DNA of 64,000 nucleotides, from NCBI RefSeq assembly GCF_014204515.1, contig NZ_JACHLI010000018.1, forward strand, positions 1 through 64,000, in the 5' to 3' direction. The notes under the pieces were generated by a model. It was given only the letters and a program-made list of their open reading frames with translations. It had not been told where the DNA came from and did not search any database. The first letter of the stretch is position 1, and each line of letters starts with the position of its first letter. This stretch comes from Pseudomonas nitroreducens. Lineage in GTDB: Bacteria; Pseudomonadota; Gammaproteobacteria; Pseudomonadales; Pseudomonadaceae. This document shows, piece after piece, positions 8,073 through 16,058 of the stretch. A program made the translations under genes and the position numbers.

Positions 8073-8774
8073 GTGTCAGATCCCCTCAAGATTCGCGCTA
8101 AACGCTTGCGCAATGCCATCGAGCAAGAACTTGGTATCAAGCCAACTCTGGCGAAAGCCTATGAGATCCTTGCCAAAGAAGATGGCTTTCCGAACTGGGA
8201 TACCGCGTCTGCGAGTCATCTTAATGTTCCACAGGTGCAGGGCCCAACTGCTGCATCTACCGCGCACGACTTCATTCGCTTGGGAGAAGGTTTCCTTACC
8301 GAGGTGTACTGCCGCCCAAGCCGCGAGCGACTGGGGTTGACTGTGTTCGCAGGCACATCGCATTCGAAGAAAGATCAAATGCTGGAACGGCTAGTGTCTG
8401 AACGATTTACCCAGACACCTTCCAGGATGATCTATCAGGTTGGGGAGGGTGACATTCAGTACCCTGAAGGGGCTTTGGTCTTCAGAAGAGACATCGAGCA
8501 GGCAGTTCCGCAATACTACAACTGCGTACTGCTCGTGGTTATTCCAGAGATCAGGAGCGAAGCAGAGGCTGCTGTCGCTTACAGATCGGTGCAGTTAGGC
8601 CACGATGTCTTGACCACGGTGACAACCGATACCATGAAGGGGGCACATCGCCGATTGGAGAGGTTCATCGGCGAGGATCTCGTGCTGATCAATCCGCTGA
8701 ACATCGTTCTTGTCCCTTACATCGATACCCTGGGGTTTCGTGTGGAACAGAGGCTGACGCCACTCACTCCCTGA
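8073..8774 (+). CDS. Degenerate PilT/GspE-like mini-ATPase with N-terminal KRLR helical domain
   Basis: A 233-residue protein from the GTG at 8073; GGAG about nine bases upstream is conserved in the paralog at 8971. Residues 3-45 (LKIRAKRLRNAIEQELG ... FPNWDTA) form a short helical domain of the type annotated as glyoxalase-superfamily-like. The rest resembles the ATPase core of the paralog, but the P-loop is degraded (AGTSHSKKD in place of GxTNSGKTT), so nucleotide hydrolysis is doubtful. The pair probably arose by tandem duplication that included the leader. The active-plus-inactive pairing suggests a heteromeric or regulatory partner. Confidence 0.6.
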   Translation: MSDPLKIRAKRLRNAIEQELGIKPTLAKAYEILAKEDGFPNWDTASASHLNVPQVQGPTAASTAHDFIRLGEGFLTEVYCRPSRERLGLTVFAGTSHSKKDQMLERLVSERFTQTPSRMIYQVGEGDIQYPEGALVFRRDIEQAVPQYYNCVLLVVIPEIRSEAEAAVAYRSVQLGHDVLTTVTTDTMKGAHRRLERFIGEDLVLINPLNIVLVPYIDTLGFRVEQRLTPLTP

Positions 8775-8786
8775 GTCATTTACGGG

Positions 8787-8960
8787 GAAATTGACGGAAG
8801 GAAGCGGCTTGGGCATCATCATGTCCAGGCCGCCCATAGCCTGTCGTTCCCGCCGATTCCCGGCATGGTGAATATGGGTGCAGCACACCGTCGACCTAGG
8901 TAGCTCTGCCAGGCCGCGAGAATGGGAACTCCGCATCCAACCGGCGCCTGGCGTACCGGA
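8787..8960. repeat. Duplicated leader, copy 2 (direct repeat of 7892-8062)
   Basis: Second copy of the leader described at 7892-8062. It keeps GAAATTGACG (8787-8796), the TTGACG-17 bp-CATCAT pair and the same Shine-Dalgarno region before a GTG start. The central part (about 8882-8940) has diverged more than the first 75 bp. Confidence 0.7.
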
Positions 8961-8970
8961 GCTAACCAAC

Positions 8971-9663
8971 GTGTCTACCGAACTGAAGGCGCGGGCTAAA
9001 CGCCTGCGCGCCGCGATCCAGACTGAGCTTGGCGTCAAGGTCAGTCACTCCAAGTCTCTTGAGCTTGTGGCCAAGGAAGAGAACTTCCCGACCTGGGATG
9101 CTGCTGTTGCTGCACATCAGAGCAAGCAACCTGATGGTGCTCAGCTCAGCGCCAAGATCCAGGAACAGCGTTGGCCTGAACCTCAGTGCGCGCTCGAGGG
9201 TGGTGATGTTGACTACCGCTTCATGATGGAACGATTCAGGCCAACCGAGCGCGGTGGGTCGATCACTCTCATTGGCGGCCTCACGAACTCAGGCAAAACG
9301 ACCTTTTTGCGTGCCGTGCTGGATGAATACCTTCGCACCTACGATGGGTTGGTTGGGGTCAGCAATGAAGAATACGAATCACACGGATATGACAGGGACA
9401 GAAGTCGACTTGTCAGGAGTGCCTTCCATCAGGGACTCCCAAACCTGAATGATACGAAGCGACTGATTTTGGATGACCTCAGGACTGACATGCAGATAAA
9501 AGCTGCCTTCAGTGCCGCACTTAACGGTGCGGCAGTCATTGGCTCGATACACGGCCGGAGCGGTTCGTGGATCCTTGAGAGGCTGTACCAAATGGGGATC
9601 GACGACCGGGCGATTAGACTCGCGGATCTCAGGATCTACATGTTGAAGGAGTGGGGCGAATAG
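8971..9663 (+). CDS. PilT/GspE-family mini-ATPase with N-terminal KRLR helical domain
   Basis: A 230-residue protein from the GTG at 8971. Residues 4-45 (LKARAKRLRAAIQTELG ... FPTWDAA) match the N-terminal domain of the upstream paralog. The remainder carries a Walker A GGLTNSGKTT near residue 106, an ILDDLR acidic box, and a stretch AALNGAAVIGSIHGRSG ... LYQMGI. That stretch strongly resembles the conserved block of secretion/type IV pilus retraction ATPases (LTAAETGHLVLATLHT...DRLIDMF). It is shorter than true PilT or GspE and lacks their N-terminal domain. A solitary secretion-type motor with an unknown partner is the best description. Confidence 0.65.
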   Translation: MSTELKARAKRLRAAIQTELGVKVSHSKSLELVAKEENFPTWDAAVAAHQSKQPDGAQLSAKIQEQRWPEPQCALEGGDVDYRFMMERFRPTERGGSITLIGGLTNSGKTTFLRAVLDEYLRTYDGLVGVSNEEYESHGYDRDRSRLVRSAFHQGLPNLNDTKRLILDDLRTDMQIKAAFSAALNGAAVIGSIHGRSGSWILERLYQMGIDDRAIRLADLRIYMLKEWGE

Positions 9664-9690
9664 AATAAGGCCCCGGTTGGGGCCTTTTTC
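9664..9690 (+). terminator. Intrinsic terminator after the mini-ATPase pair
   Basis: AAGGCCCC-GGTT-GGGGCCTTTTT follows directly on the stop codon: a GC-rich stem and a T-run, closing the plus-strand group 7086-9663. The stem also precedes the end of the convergent minus-strand gene at 9701. Confidence 0.85.
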
Positions 9691-9700
9691 TCCACCGGGG

Positions 9701-11380
9701 TCAGGCCCTGGGAAACAGCTCCCGGAGCTGCTGCTCCAGACAGAGACTGCCGTCATCCCCGCGCGGCTCATCGCCCAGGTGTTCGGACTTCTTGATGTTC
9801 ATCCAGACGCTTCCGACTTTGATCGGGACAAGCAGCTCGTTCAGAGCTGCGCTGGCTGCAACTGCCAATGGCTTGAGCGGATCATCATCAGTCCAGAGGT
9901 TCCAGTCGTAACCCCGCACTAGACGGGCTACAGCGGGTTCAATCTCGTGATAGGCGAGCAAGTATTCCTGAGCCCATTCGAAGGCCACCTGGGCAAGATC
10001 CTCGCCGCCGGGGTAGGTGCCCACAGTCTTGAGGAACATGTGGGAGGTGCAGAGACTCAGGTTGCTCAAGTCTACATGCCACTGGTGCGCGCCTTCGGGC
10101 GGAGATGCCATGAGGTCTTTCCACTGCTGCATCCACGCAGGTTCAGGCTGCAGGGCTTTCCAGTCCGCTGCTCGCTGGCGCCAGTTCATCCCGGCAGCTT
10201 GGTCAAAATCGCGCACGGCCCTATGGGCTTCTTCCTCCACCACAAAGCTGAATTCCAGGGACGAAATGCTGGTGAAGTGAGGAGTTACGATGAGGCGCAT
10301 GTGGGGCAGGGGCGTGGACAGAACCCACTTGCTATGCACTTTGTAGTCGTCCCAGCAGGCGTTAGGCCAGCCGAAGCGGTTGACCATGTACGCAAAGACC
10401 TGGCCGTAGTCGCATTGCGCATCCCGGCCACCAAAGACCGATGTGTGAACAGCATCGTCCCGCAGGCCGCGCTCCTCTTTGTCCACCGAGAAGTAGGCGC
10501 GGTAGTAGTCGGCGTGTTCCTTGTATCCGGCAGGTTGGATTTCGAAAGGAACGCCGTCGGCAGCCTGCTTCATGAGGGCGGCGTCAAGTTCCATGCTGCT
10601 TGCGTGGGTGTCCATGGCCGCGACGGGCGCGCTTTGATCACCGGTATAGACAGCATTTTCCATCCGACCCTTGGGATTGATGCCGCCATCCCGGATCTGC
10701 ACGCCGCGCATCAGGTCTACCAGGGCCTCGTTAGCAGCGCTCACCAGAGTTTTGAGGGGGTCAGCATCAGCCCATTTGCGCCAGTTCGCTCCACGCTCTA
10801 CCAGGCGGGGTGCCGCCTTGATGTCGCCATATGCAGCGATGAGGTCAGTGCGGAATTGAACTGCAGCCTGGTGAATTTCCTTGGGCATATAGGGCTGGCG
10901 CTCAGGGATGACCATCAGGCTGTCGCGCCAGTTGTCTCCGGTGCCGGCGATACGTTGCCATTCCGGCATCCAGTCCGGCAGGTGATCGTCGCTGCGTTTG
11001 GCTAGGATCGCTTTGAGCCAACGGCGCTGGCGCACGTGGCGAAATTCGTCGCCGGCAACCAGAGCCTCGAAATTCACCCGGAAGCGGAAGTGCTGTAGCG
11101 CCTTCCCGGAAGGCGAAGGAACGACCTCCAGGATCAGCTCCGGCGATGCGGTGGTGATCTGCCAGCCGGCGCCGACTTCGCGTGTGTGCAGGTTGAAGTT
11201 CGGCCGGCCGAAGCGGCGGAACATGAAGGCGAGAAGGGCGCCGTAGGGCACCTCGCTACCCATGATGCTCTTGATCAGCTTCGGGAGTACTTTAGCGGCA
11301 TCACTGCAGTCTTCCAGGAACGAGGATTGACTGAAGGGACGTTCAGCGTCGGTAGAGAACAATTTCGAGGTAAAGGGCAT
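9701..11380 (-). CDS. Large hypothetical protein with an internal duplication
   Basis: A 559-residue protein from the ATG at 11380, chosen because AGGAGG lies four bases upstream; the longer open frame to 11548 overlaps the upstream gene. The chain is two diverged repeats of about 270 residues: AFMFRRFGRPN against AYMVNRFGWPN, and NWRKWADADPLKTLVSAANEAL against NWNLWTDDDPLKPLAVAASAAL. No catalytic motif, signal peptide or membrane segment was found. It is the last gene of a minus-strand run beginning near 11905. Confidence 0.65.
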   Translation of the reverse strand: MPFTSKLFSTDAERPFSQSSFLEDCSDAAKVLPKLIKSIMGSEVPYGALLAFMFRRFGRPNFNLHTREVGAGWQITTASPELILEVVPSPSGKALQHFRFRVNFEALVAGDEFRHVRQRRWLKAILAKRSDDHLPDWMPEWQRIAGTGDNWRDSLMVIPERQPYMPKEIHQAAVQFRTDLIAAYGDIKAAPRLVERGANWRKWADADPLKTLVSAANEALVDLMRGVQIRDGGINPKGRMENAVYTGDQSAPVAAMDTHASSMELDAALMKQAADGVPFEIQPAGYKEHADYYRAYFSVDKEERGLRDDAVHTSVFGGRDAQCDYGQVFAYMVNRFGWPNACWDDYKVHSKWVLSTPLPHMRLIVTPHFTSISSLEFSFVVEEEAHRAVRDFDQAAGMNWRQRAADWKALQPEPAWMQQWKDLMASPPEGAHQWHVDLSNLSLCTSHMFLKTVGTYPGGEDLAQVAFEWAQEYLLAYHEIEPAVARLVRGYDWNLWTDDDPLKPLAVAASAALNELLVPIKVGSVWMNIKKSEHLGDEPRGDDGSLCLEQQLRELFPRA

Positions 11381-11402
11381 GGGGCCTCCTGGCCGCCTGG
11401 GT

Positions 11403-11669
11403 TCAGTGCGTAGCGAAGCTGTCGAGAGTTTCGATGAAAATGTCGTACTCGCCCTGGTGTTTCTCCACCACGTCGATTGACAGTATGTTCTCGGCGCTAA
11501 GACGCAGGTGGTAGAAGGTCTGGTCGATGTCGAGTGCGAAGGCCTCACCTGCCTTTGTCAGCCGAGCTACCAGGAAGCCGTTGCCCCTCAGGATGCGATA
11601 GCCAAGCTTATGCAGCTCCGCCGGCAGGCGCATCATCAGCTCGTATTTGTCGATGGCCTGTTGGCTCAT
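11403..11669 (-). CDS. Small hypothetical protein
   Basis: An 88-residue protein whose ATG overlaps the upstream stop codon (ATGA), implying translational coupling to the gene at 11666-11905. It starts with a helical segment (SQQAIDKYELMMRLPAELHKLG) and continues with alternating hydrophobic strands. No known domain was seen. It is located between two unknown genes of the same operon. Confidence 0.55.
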   Translation of the reverse strand: MSQQAIDKYELMMRLPAELHKLGYRILRGNGFLVARLTKAGEAFALDIDQTFYHLRLSAENILSIDVVEKHQGEYDIFIETLDSFATH

Positions 11670-11905
11670 GCGGGCGCGCTCACCTGGAAGACCTGTTGGT
11701 GGATGGTGGCTACCACGCTGTCCTGGACGATCAGGTTGCGACCATCCCAGGACATGCTCCAGATGTTGCTCTCACCACTTCGAACGGTGACGGTGTCTCC
11801 GGCTGCCAGGAGCGCAATGATGCGGGCTCGACCGTCGATGAAGGTCAACTTGTGCTGTTCGAAGGCAGCCATGATGCGAGAATACTGCGAGTCGTTGAAG
11901 GTCAT
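11666..11905 (-). CDS. Small hypothetical protein, paralog of the N-terminus of the gene at 14349-14861
   Basis: A 79-residue beta-rich protein. MTFNDSQYSRIMAAFEQHK followed by RARIIALLAAGDTVTVRSGE aligns with MNFNHLLAQKGFQIHSGH and RRFAIALEAGHSVVAQTPEG of the product at 14349-14861, so the two share a domain. They also share a 16-bp element inside their promoters. Function is unknown. A common regulator is likely to control both. Confidence 0.55.
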   Translation of the reverse strand: MTFNDSQYSRIMAAFEQHKLTFIDGRARIIALLAAGDTVTVRSGESNIWSMSWDGRNLIVQDSVVATIHQQVFQVSAPA

Positions 11906-11934
11906 GAAGCGCTCAGTCCTTGGGCTTGAATCTC

Positions 11935-11964
11935 TATTCTGAGTGCATTCAATGAACCTGTCAA
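11935..11964 (-). promoter_or_regulatory. Promoter with a shared 16-bp operator in its spacer (copy 1)
   Basis: On the minus strand TTGACA (11964-11959), an 18-bp spacer and AGAATA (11940-11935) precede the gene starting at 11905. The spacer contains GTTCATTGAATGCACT (11957-11942), identical to the sequence in the spacer of the promoter at 14899-14927. A repressor bound there would block RNA polymerase directly. Confidence 0.65.
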
Positions 11965-12485
11965 TGTGCCATGAAGCGTTTATTCTCGGCGCGTCTGGCG
12001 TTGTTAAACTCCCGAAGCTTCAGCTTGTAGCTTGCTTTCGCCTCTTGCCGAGTGGCGGCCCATTCGCCGGCTACTTCCACCTCGAAGTAATTGCGCTTGC
12101 GCACCATGCGAAAGCCTTTCCCGAACTGTGTTTCGTAAACCGGCAGATTGATGCCTAGGTACTCGACGAACATGCAGCTGCACTCATCATGCAGGTATTT
12201 CTGCCAGTTGTTGAGCTTGGCCAGGACGGGCTTGGGCTTGTGCTCAATGGCGTAAGCCTTGCCGGCCTCGGTCGCGTAGTAAGCGATCTGGTCGTCTGCG
12301 CAGAACTTGGGCGCCGGCCGCTTAATCATCAGCCCCATCTCGACGAGCTTATCCATCTCAGGCTCATCTGCATCGCCGCTGCTGATGACGTAGTGATTTC
12401 GGAAGGGTTCGTCCTGGTAGTTAAGGCCCAGGGTGTGCATCAGCCAGTCGAGCTGGTTGGAGCTGACATCGAGAGGAGTGGTCAC
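11961..12485 (-). CDS. Hypothetical protein
   Basis: A 174-residue protein starting at a GTG with AAAAGGA eight bases upstream. It is a compact mixed alpha-beta protein, acidic in the first half, with a basic C-terminal half. Its 3' end overlaps the -35 region of the promoter at 11935-11964 by a few bases, so the downstream genes are probably transcribed independently. No family was recognised. Confidence 0.5.
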   Translation of the reverse strand: MTTPLDVSSNQLDWLMHTLGLNYQDEPFRNHYVISSGDADEPEMDKLVEMGLMIKRPAPKFCADDQIAYYATEAGKAYAIEHKPKPVLAKLNNWQKYLHDECSCMFVEYLGINLPVYETQFGKGFRMVRKRNYFEVEVAGEWAATRQEAKASYKLKLREFNNARRAENKRFMAH

Positions 12486-12520
12486 GGTTCGAGTCCTTTT
12501 GCCGTCAATTGCTAAGGGAT

Positions 12521-13060
12521 TTAAGTCGGTTGTGCCGGGAGCAGCCGTCGTAACAGCGTCTCAACTTCGGAATAGGCGGGGCATTCGTCCTGATCCCACA
12601 GATCACGGAGCGCCACGATAGCCCTGTCAATCTGCTTGGAGCAGTACACTGGACGCTGATTCCTCGCGCCTGCAGCGGGGCTAAATGCAGCCTTTCGGAA
12701 CTGTGACAGCCCAGGGCTCCACTCAACAGCGTTCGTGCCAGGGCGGCTGTCGTAGGCCCAGCCGTAGGGGTGCTGCACGCCGGCATGACGTTCGTTCTGC
12801 CGGGCATATGCATCAACGATGGTTTGCGAAGCGATTTTGGCGCTCAGCCCAGGCTTTATGCCTTCCCCCTCTGCAACTTCCAGGGTGCAGGATTCGTCGA
12901 TGTAGGAGAGCTTGAACAGATTCCCGGTTGCCTCGCGGACAACCAGGACACCTTGCATCAGGAGTGCCTTGCAGGCCAGGTTGAGATTGTCCGAGGTGTC
13001 GAAGCTGACGCCCAGGTCGTGCAGCGCTTTCCGGATGGTGATTTCAGTTGTTGCTTGCAT
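12521..13060 (-). CDS. Hypothetical protein
   Basis: A 179-residue protein; AAGGA lies eight bases before the ATG. The N-terminal helical segment (ITIRKALHDLGVSFDTSDNLN) is followed by a strand-rich middle and a C-terminal helix pair. It overlaps the lipoprotein gene upstream by 17 bp, indicating one operon. No known motif was seen. Confidence 0.5.
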   Translation of the reverse strand: MQATTEITIRKALHDLGVSFDTSDNLNLACKALLMQGVLVVREATGNLFKLSYIDESCTLEVAEGEGIKPGLSAKIASQTIVDAYARQNERHAGVQHPYGWAYDSRPGTNAVEWSPGLSQFRKAAFSPAAGARNQRPVYCSKQIDRAIVALRDLWDQDECPAYSEVETLLRRLLPAQPT

Positions 13061-13502
13061 GCTCTGCGTCCTTGAACTTCGATCCTTCGAGCGCTGGGTA
13101 CAGATAGGTGCCGTCCGGGCGCTGGAGCCTGAATCCTGGGCCCATGTCCCAGTTCACAGCCAATTCTTCGTTTTCCACGATGCCGTGAGCGATGAGGGTG
13201 ACTGCTACTGTCTTGGCCTTGGGTGGAATCGCGACGCAAACAGCAGGAGTCTTAATCCCTGGCTGACCTGTGATCCATTGGAGGAATGTCTTGTCTTCGG
13301 GGCAGGGTGCCGTGCCGAACATGAGGTACTTTTGACCTTCGTTCAGCACGGGATAACCGCCGTCGAACTCGATTGTAGGTTGTGCAGCGCTGTCTATGTC
13401 TCGAACGAATCGGTCGCTCAGGGAGGTCAGATAAGACCGTCCGTCATCGCAGCCTGCCAGCGCCATTGCAGAGCAGAGCGCTAGAGCTAATCGGTTGGTC
13501 AT
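13044..13502 (-). CDS. Predicted lipoprotein
   Basis: A 152-residue protein from the ATG at 13502; the frame extends six codons upstream without a better site. MTNRLALALCSAMALAGCDDG is a type II signal peptide with lipobox LAGC, and Asp at +2 is a classical inner-membrane retention signal. The mature part has a short beta-rich domain of unknown function. It overlaps the genes on both sides, so it belongs to the minus-strand operon 12521-13957. Confidence 0.7.
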   Translation of the reverse strand: MTNRLALALCSAMALAGCDDGRSYLTSLSDRFVRDIDSAAQPTIEFDGGYPVLNEGQKYLMFGTAPCPEDKTFLQWITGQPGIKTPAVCVAIPPKAKTVAVTLIAHGIVENEELAVNWDMGPGFRLQRPDGTYLYPALEGSKFKDAEHASNN

Positions 13503-13516
13503 TGGGATGATTTCTC

Positions 13517-13957
13517 TCAATGGGATGAGGTGAGTTCGGGGCGTCTCAGGTATCGAGCGTCGAGCTGGTCGAGGGTTTTTTGTTTGAGACTGACCATAAT
13601 GGATGGAGTGCAGGGCAGAGGCGGGATCGCAACGTCAACGTCGAGTTTTCCCGCGTTGAGCGTGAACACATAGCAGCCGCCCTTGATGCCGGTGGCGTAG
13701 CTCCTGCCTTCTGCATTCAGCTCCTCGACCAGAACTCCCAGGCCGGCGAAAACGCTAAAGCCGATTTGTTTCAGGTAGGTGGTCAGTGCATCGACGGTCA
13801 GTGGCTCGTAGCCTGGCCAACCATCCATAGCGCCGTCCTCCACGAGGAGCTGCTCAAACTGCTCAACCCGTTCGACCAGGGCCAGGGGTGCACGAGCACC
13901 CATCGCTTCGACGGCGGCGCGCAGCTCGTTCCAGGAGGTGGTAATCCTGCGGTTCAT
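13517..13957 (-). CDS. Hypothetical protein, first gene of a minus-strand operon
   Basis: A 146-residue acidic protein with AAGGA six bases before the ATG. It has predicted helices at the N-terminus (WNELRAAVEAMG ... LVERVEQFEQLLVEDG) and a glycine-rich beta segment later. No signal peptide, membrane segment or known motif was found. The adjoining lipoprotein start is 15 bp away. Confidence 0.5.
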   Translation of the reverse strand: MNRRITTSWNELRAAVEAMGARAPLALVERVEQFEQLLVEDGAMDGWPGYEPLTVDALTTYLKQIGFSVFAGLGVLVEELNAEGRSYATGIKGGCYVFTLNAGKLDVDVAIPPLPCTPSIMVSLKQKTLDQLDARYLRRPELTSSH

Positions 13958-13984
13958 GAAACGTCCTTGTGCTGGCTCGTGGAG

Positions 13985-14287
13985 TCAATCCGGCAAGGGG
14001 ATCTCTGTCTCGTTGACGTCACCGATCTCACCAGTGAGGGCCTTGCGCGCGCCGGTCATTCGGATCACAGGGCCAATACTGTCGATGACGTAATGAACAC
14101 CATCGCGACCGATCTTGACCCCGAACTGCCCCTGGGCCCGACGAAGCTGTGTACGGACAGTCTGGTTGTCCAGCCCGGTTCTTTCGCAGATGTTGCTCAG
14201 AGTGGGCTCTTTCAGGTCTTCAATCGCAACCAGTACCACCAGGATGCGGCGGAAATCGCCTCGTTTGTAATCGCTAGCCTTGTACAT
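13985..14287 (-). CDS. Small winged-helix-like DNA-binding protein
   Basis: A 100-residue protein from the ATG at 14287 with GGAG five bases upstream; the open frame continues to 14461 without a better start. DFRRILVVLVAIEDL, then TLSNICERTGLDNQTVRTQL, is a clear helix-turn-helix of the MarR/ROK-like winged type, followed by a strand pair. It is probably a local transcriptional regulator. It ends close to the operon 12521-13957 and follows the gene at 14349. Confidence 0.65.
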   Translation of the reverse strand: MYKASDYKRGDFRRILVVLVAIEDLKEPTLSNICERTGLDNQTVRTQLRRAQGQFGVKIGRDGVHYVIDSIGPVIRMTGARKALTGEIGDVNETEIPLPD

Positions 14288-14348
14288 TGAGGCTCCAAAG
14301 TTCGGAAGGTAGAAGAGCTCACCGTCACACGGCCGGTGAACTCGGGGA

Positions 14349-14861
14349 TCAGTGGCGCGGGATCGCGGTGCCAATGAGCTGGGCGACAGTTTCGGGAGGA
14401 AGGGCCTCGGCTGCGTTGCACACAGAATCGATGAAGTCCACACCGCCGCCGGCCGAGCCATCGTCAGCTCGATTCAGGCTGATAGCGTCCAACAGGTCAA
14501 GGAGGTGGGCCGCAACAGCAGGCGAAATGGAGACGACGTCAGCCTGTCTCTGATTGTCCAGGGCTTTCCTCAGCTTGTTCTCCTCAACGCGGTCGAAAGC
14601 GAGCGCGTCGACTGGAGAAGTAACGCCGGCAATGGTGCGCGTGAGTTGAACCGCGATGGGGACGAGGTGGAACGGAGGCGTCGAGAGCGGCTTCTCGACG
14701 GTGTCGAGGATCATCGAATTGCCACTCATGGAGATGTTCATGAAGCGGCCTTCGGGGGTCTGCGCAACGACAGAATGACCGGCTTCCAACGCAATCGCGA
14801 ACCGGCGATGGCCACTGTGAATCTGGAAGCCTTTCTGGGCCAGCAAGTGGTTGAAGTTCAT
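14349..14861 (-). CDS. Hypothetical protein sharing an N-terminal domain with the gene at 11666-11905
   Basis: A 170-residue protein. Two ATGs lie six bases apart; I use the second (14861) because GGAG is then six bases upstream, whereas it abuts the first. Residues 1-65 form the domain shared with the 79-residue product at 11666-11905, and a helical C-terminal part follows (KLRKALDNQRQADVV ... AAHLLDLLDAIS). No catalytic motif was recognised. It is controlled by the promoter at 14899-14927. Confidence 0.55.
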   Translation of the reverse strand: MNFNHLLAQKGFQIHSGHRRFAIALEAGHSVVAQTPEGRFMNISMSGNSMILDTVEKPLSTPPFHLVPIAVQLTRTIAGVTSPVDALAFDRVEENKLRKALDNQRQADVVSISPAVAAHLLDLLDAISLNRADDGSAGGGVDFIDSVCNAAEALPPETVAQLIGTAIPRH

Positions 14862-14898
14862 GAGCATCTCCTATGCGCCGAAGCTATCAAGTGAGGAG

Positions 14899-14927
14899 AT
14901 ATTAAGTGCATTCAATGAACTTTGCAA
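14899..14927 (-). promoter_or_regulatory. Promoter with a shared 16-bp operator in its spacer (copy 2)
   Basis: On the minus strand TTGCAA (14927-14922), 17 bp and TAATAT (14904-14899). The spacer contains the same GTTCATTGAATGCACT (14920-14905) found in the promoter at 11935-11964, in the same position relative to -35 and -10. Confidence 0.7.
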
Positions 14928-14943
14928 GCGCAATTAATGGCAT

Positions 14944-14981
14944 AAAAAAGCCCTGCAGAGCGGGGGTGCAGGGCTGTTTTG
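14944..14981 (-). terminator. Intrinsic terminator of the secreted nuclease gene
   Basis: AGCCCTGCA and TGCAGGGCT form a 9-bp stem, with a run of six T on the minus-strand side and TTTT on the other, so it can work in both directions. It lies just downstream of the nuclease stop codon at 14992. Confidence 0.85.
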
Positions 14982-14991
14982 CGAGGTTGGA

Positions 14992-15531
14992 TCAGTAGTT
15001 CGGATTCAGCGTCTCTGCTTCATCCCAGAGGCGCTGAAACTCCGCGTGGTAAGCGGCCGCGAGCCCAGGGACGTTACGAAGCAGTAGGGCGTTCTCAGCG
15101 TTCTTCTTCGCAGCCGCCTGGGTGTAGTTGAACGACCCGGTCTCCACGTCCCGTCCATCCACGACCATGTACTTGTTGTGCATGATGGCGTAGTTGCCGT
15201 TCAAGCGTACCGGGACGCCTTTGTTCGCGAGAAAGGTGACCGAGGAGTACTTGGCCATGTTGCCTTTCTTGTCAGCCACGACCTTCACGTCGATACCTCG
15301 CTCCTTGGCCTCAAGGAGCGCTACGGCAATGGGTTTGCTCGTGAAGGAGTATGCGGCGACGAGGATCTGGGATTTGGCGCCCTTGATGCTGTTGAGCACC
15401 ACGTCGAGCGCGCTCTGGCCGTTTGCTGCCGGCGTAAATCCTACGACCGCTTCGGCACCGGCTTGGGCCAGGTTGGGGGTTGCGGTTGCAATGACGAGTG
15501 CTGCCGCCAGGAAAAGCGCGTTCTTACGCAT
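14992..15531 (-). CDS. Secreted phospholipase D-family endonuclease (Nuc-like)
   Basis: A 179-residue protein with a cleavable signal peptide (residues 1-24, ending NLAQA). The mature part is a single phospholipase D domain with the HxKx4D motif in HNKYMVVD, followed by ETGSFNYT. Length and layout match Nuc, the periplasmic nuclease encoded by IncN plasmid pKM101. As with Nuc, two such chains would have to pair to form the active site. It stands alone with its own terminator. Presence of this family on plasmids supports an extrachromosomal origin for the region. Its benefit to the plasmid is unclear. Confidence 0.85.
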   Translation of the reverse strand: MRKNALFLAAALVIATATPNLAQAGAEAVVGFTPAANGQSALDVVLNSIKGAKSQILVAAYSFTSKPIAVALLEAKERGIDVKVVADKKGNMAKYSSVTFLANKGVPVRLNGNYAIMHNKYMVVDGRDVETGSFNYTQAAAKKNAENALLLRNVPGLAAAYHAEFQRLWDEAETLNPNY

Positions 15532-15611
15532 GAAGGTGTCCTATGAGGTAAGTAGGTCGGCACACTACCTGATTGCGCAGGTAGCTGTCGCCTTTCGAGT
15601 GAAATTGTAGC

Positions 15612-16058
15612 TCAGGTTTTATCCGTCTCATTTGGCTGAGGAGCCTGCAGTTCGGCCGCTTCAGCTTCTTGCCCACGGATGCAGAGCCTACGAACGACCC
15701 AGCGTACTCCCGCGAAGAAATAGCAGGGGAGCCAGAGGTAGATAGTGAAGATAAGAAAGCCCCTGTAGGCTACCCCGACGTTCACACTTGAATCGAAAAT
15801 CCAGTAGGTCGACGTTGCAATCTCCAGTGCATCTAAGTCTGGAGTAAGAGGAATGTGGAAAGGGAGGAACTTGGCAATCATGAGCGCCATTTGTAAGTAG
15901 ATGATTAATCCAACAATGAGGCCGATAACTAATAGGAACGGGACGACTATGTACTTAATATCCCCTTTCATGAAAGGGATGATTCCACGCTTCATCGTGC
16001 TCAGGTTGCACTTTGACATTGGTTGAGGTGAGGCGCTATTGCTTGGCATTGTTTTCAT
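15612..16058 (-). CDS. Small membrane protein, one of four AT-rich paralogs
   Basis: About 148 residues if started at the ATG at 16058; the start is uncertain (16115, 16100 and 16049 are alternatives and none has a strong ribosome binding site). Two long hydrophobic segments (VVPFLLVIGLIVGLIIYLQ and GFLIFTIYLWLPCYFFAGV) enclose a periplasmic loop, and the tail RRLCIRGQEAEAAEL is charged. It belongs to a block of four overlapping minus-strand genes with lower G+C than their surroundings. Function is unknown. Confidence 0.55.
   Translation of the reverse strand: MKTMPSNSASPQPMSKCNLSTMKRGIIPFMKGDIKYIVVPFLLVIGLIVGLIIYLQMALMIAKFLPFHIPLTPDLDALEIATSTYWIFDSSVNVGVAYRGFLIFTIYLWLPCYFFAGVRWVVRRLCIRGQEAEAAELQAPQPNETDKT

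Noticed and set aside
7586..8140. Minus-strand frame carrying a peptide (RRERQAMGGL) conserved between the two duplicated leaders
   Set aside because: Conservation follows from duplication of the DNA; substitutions are not clearly synonymous in that frame and the plus-strand genes explain the region.
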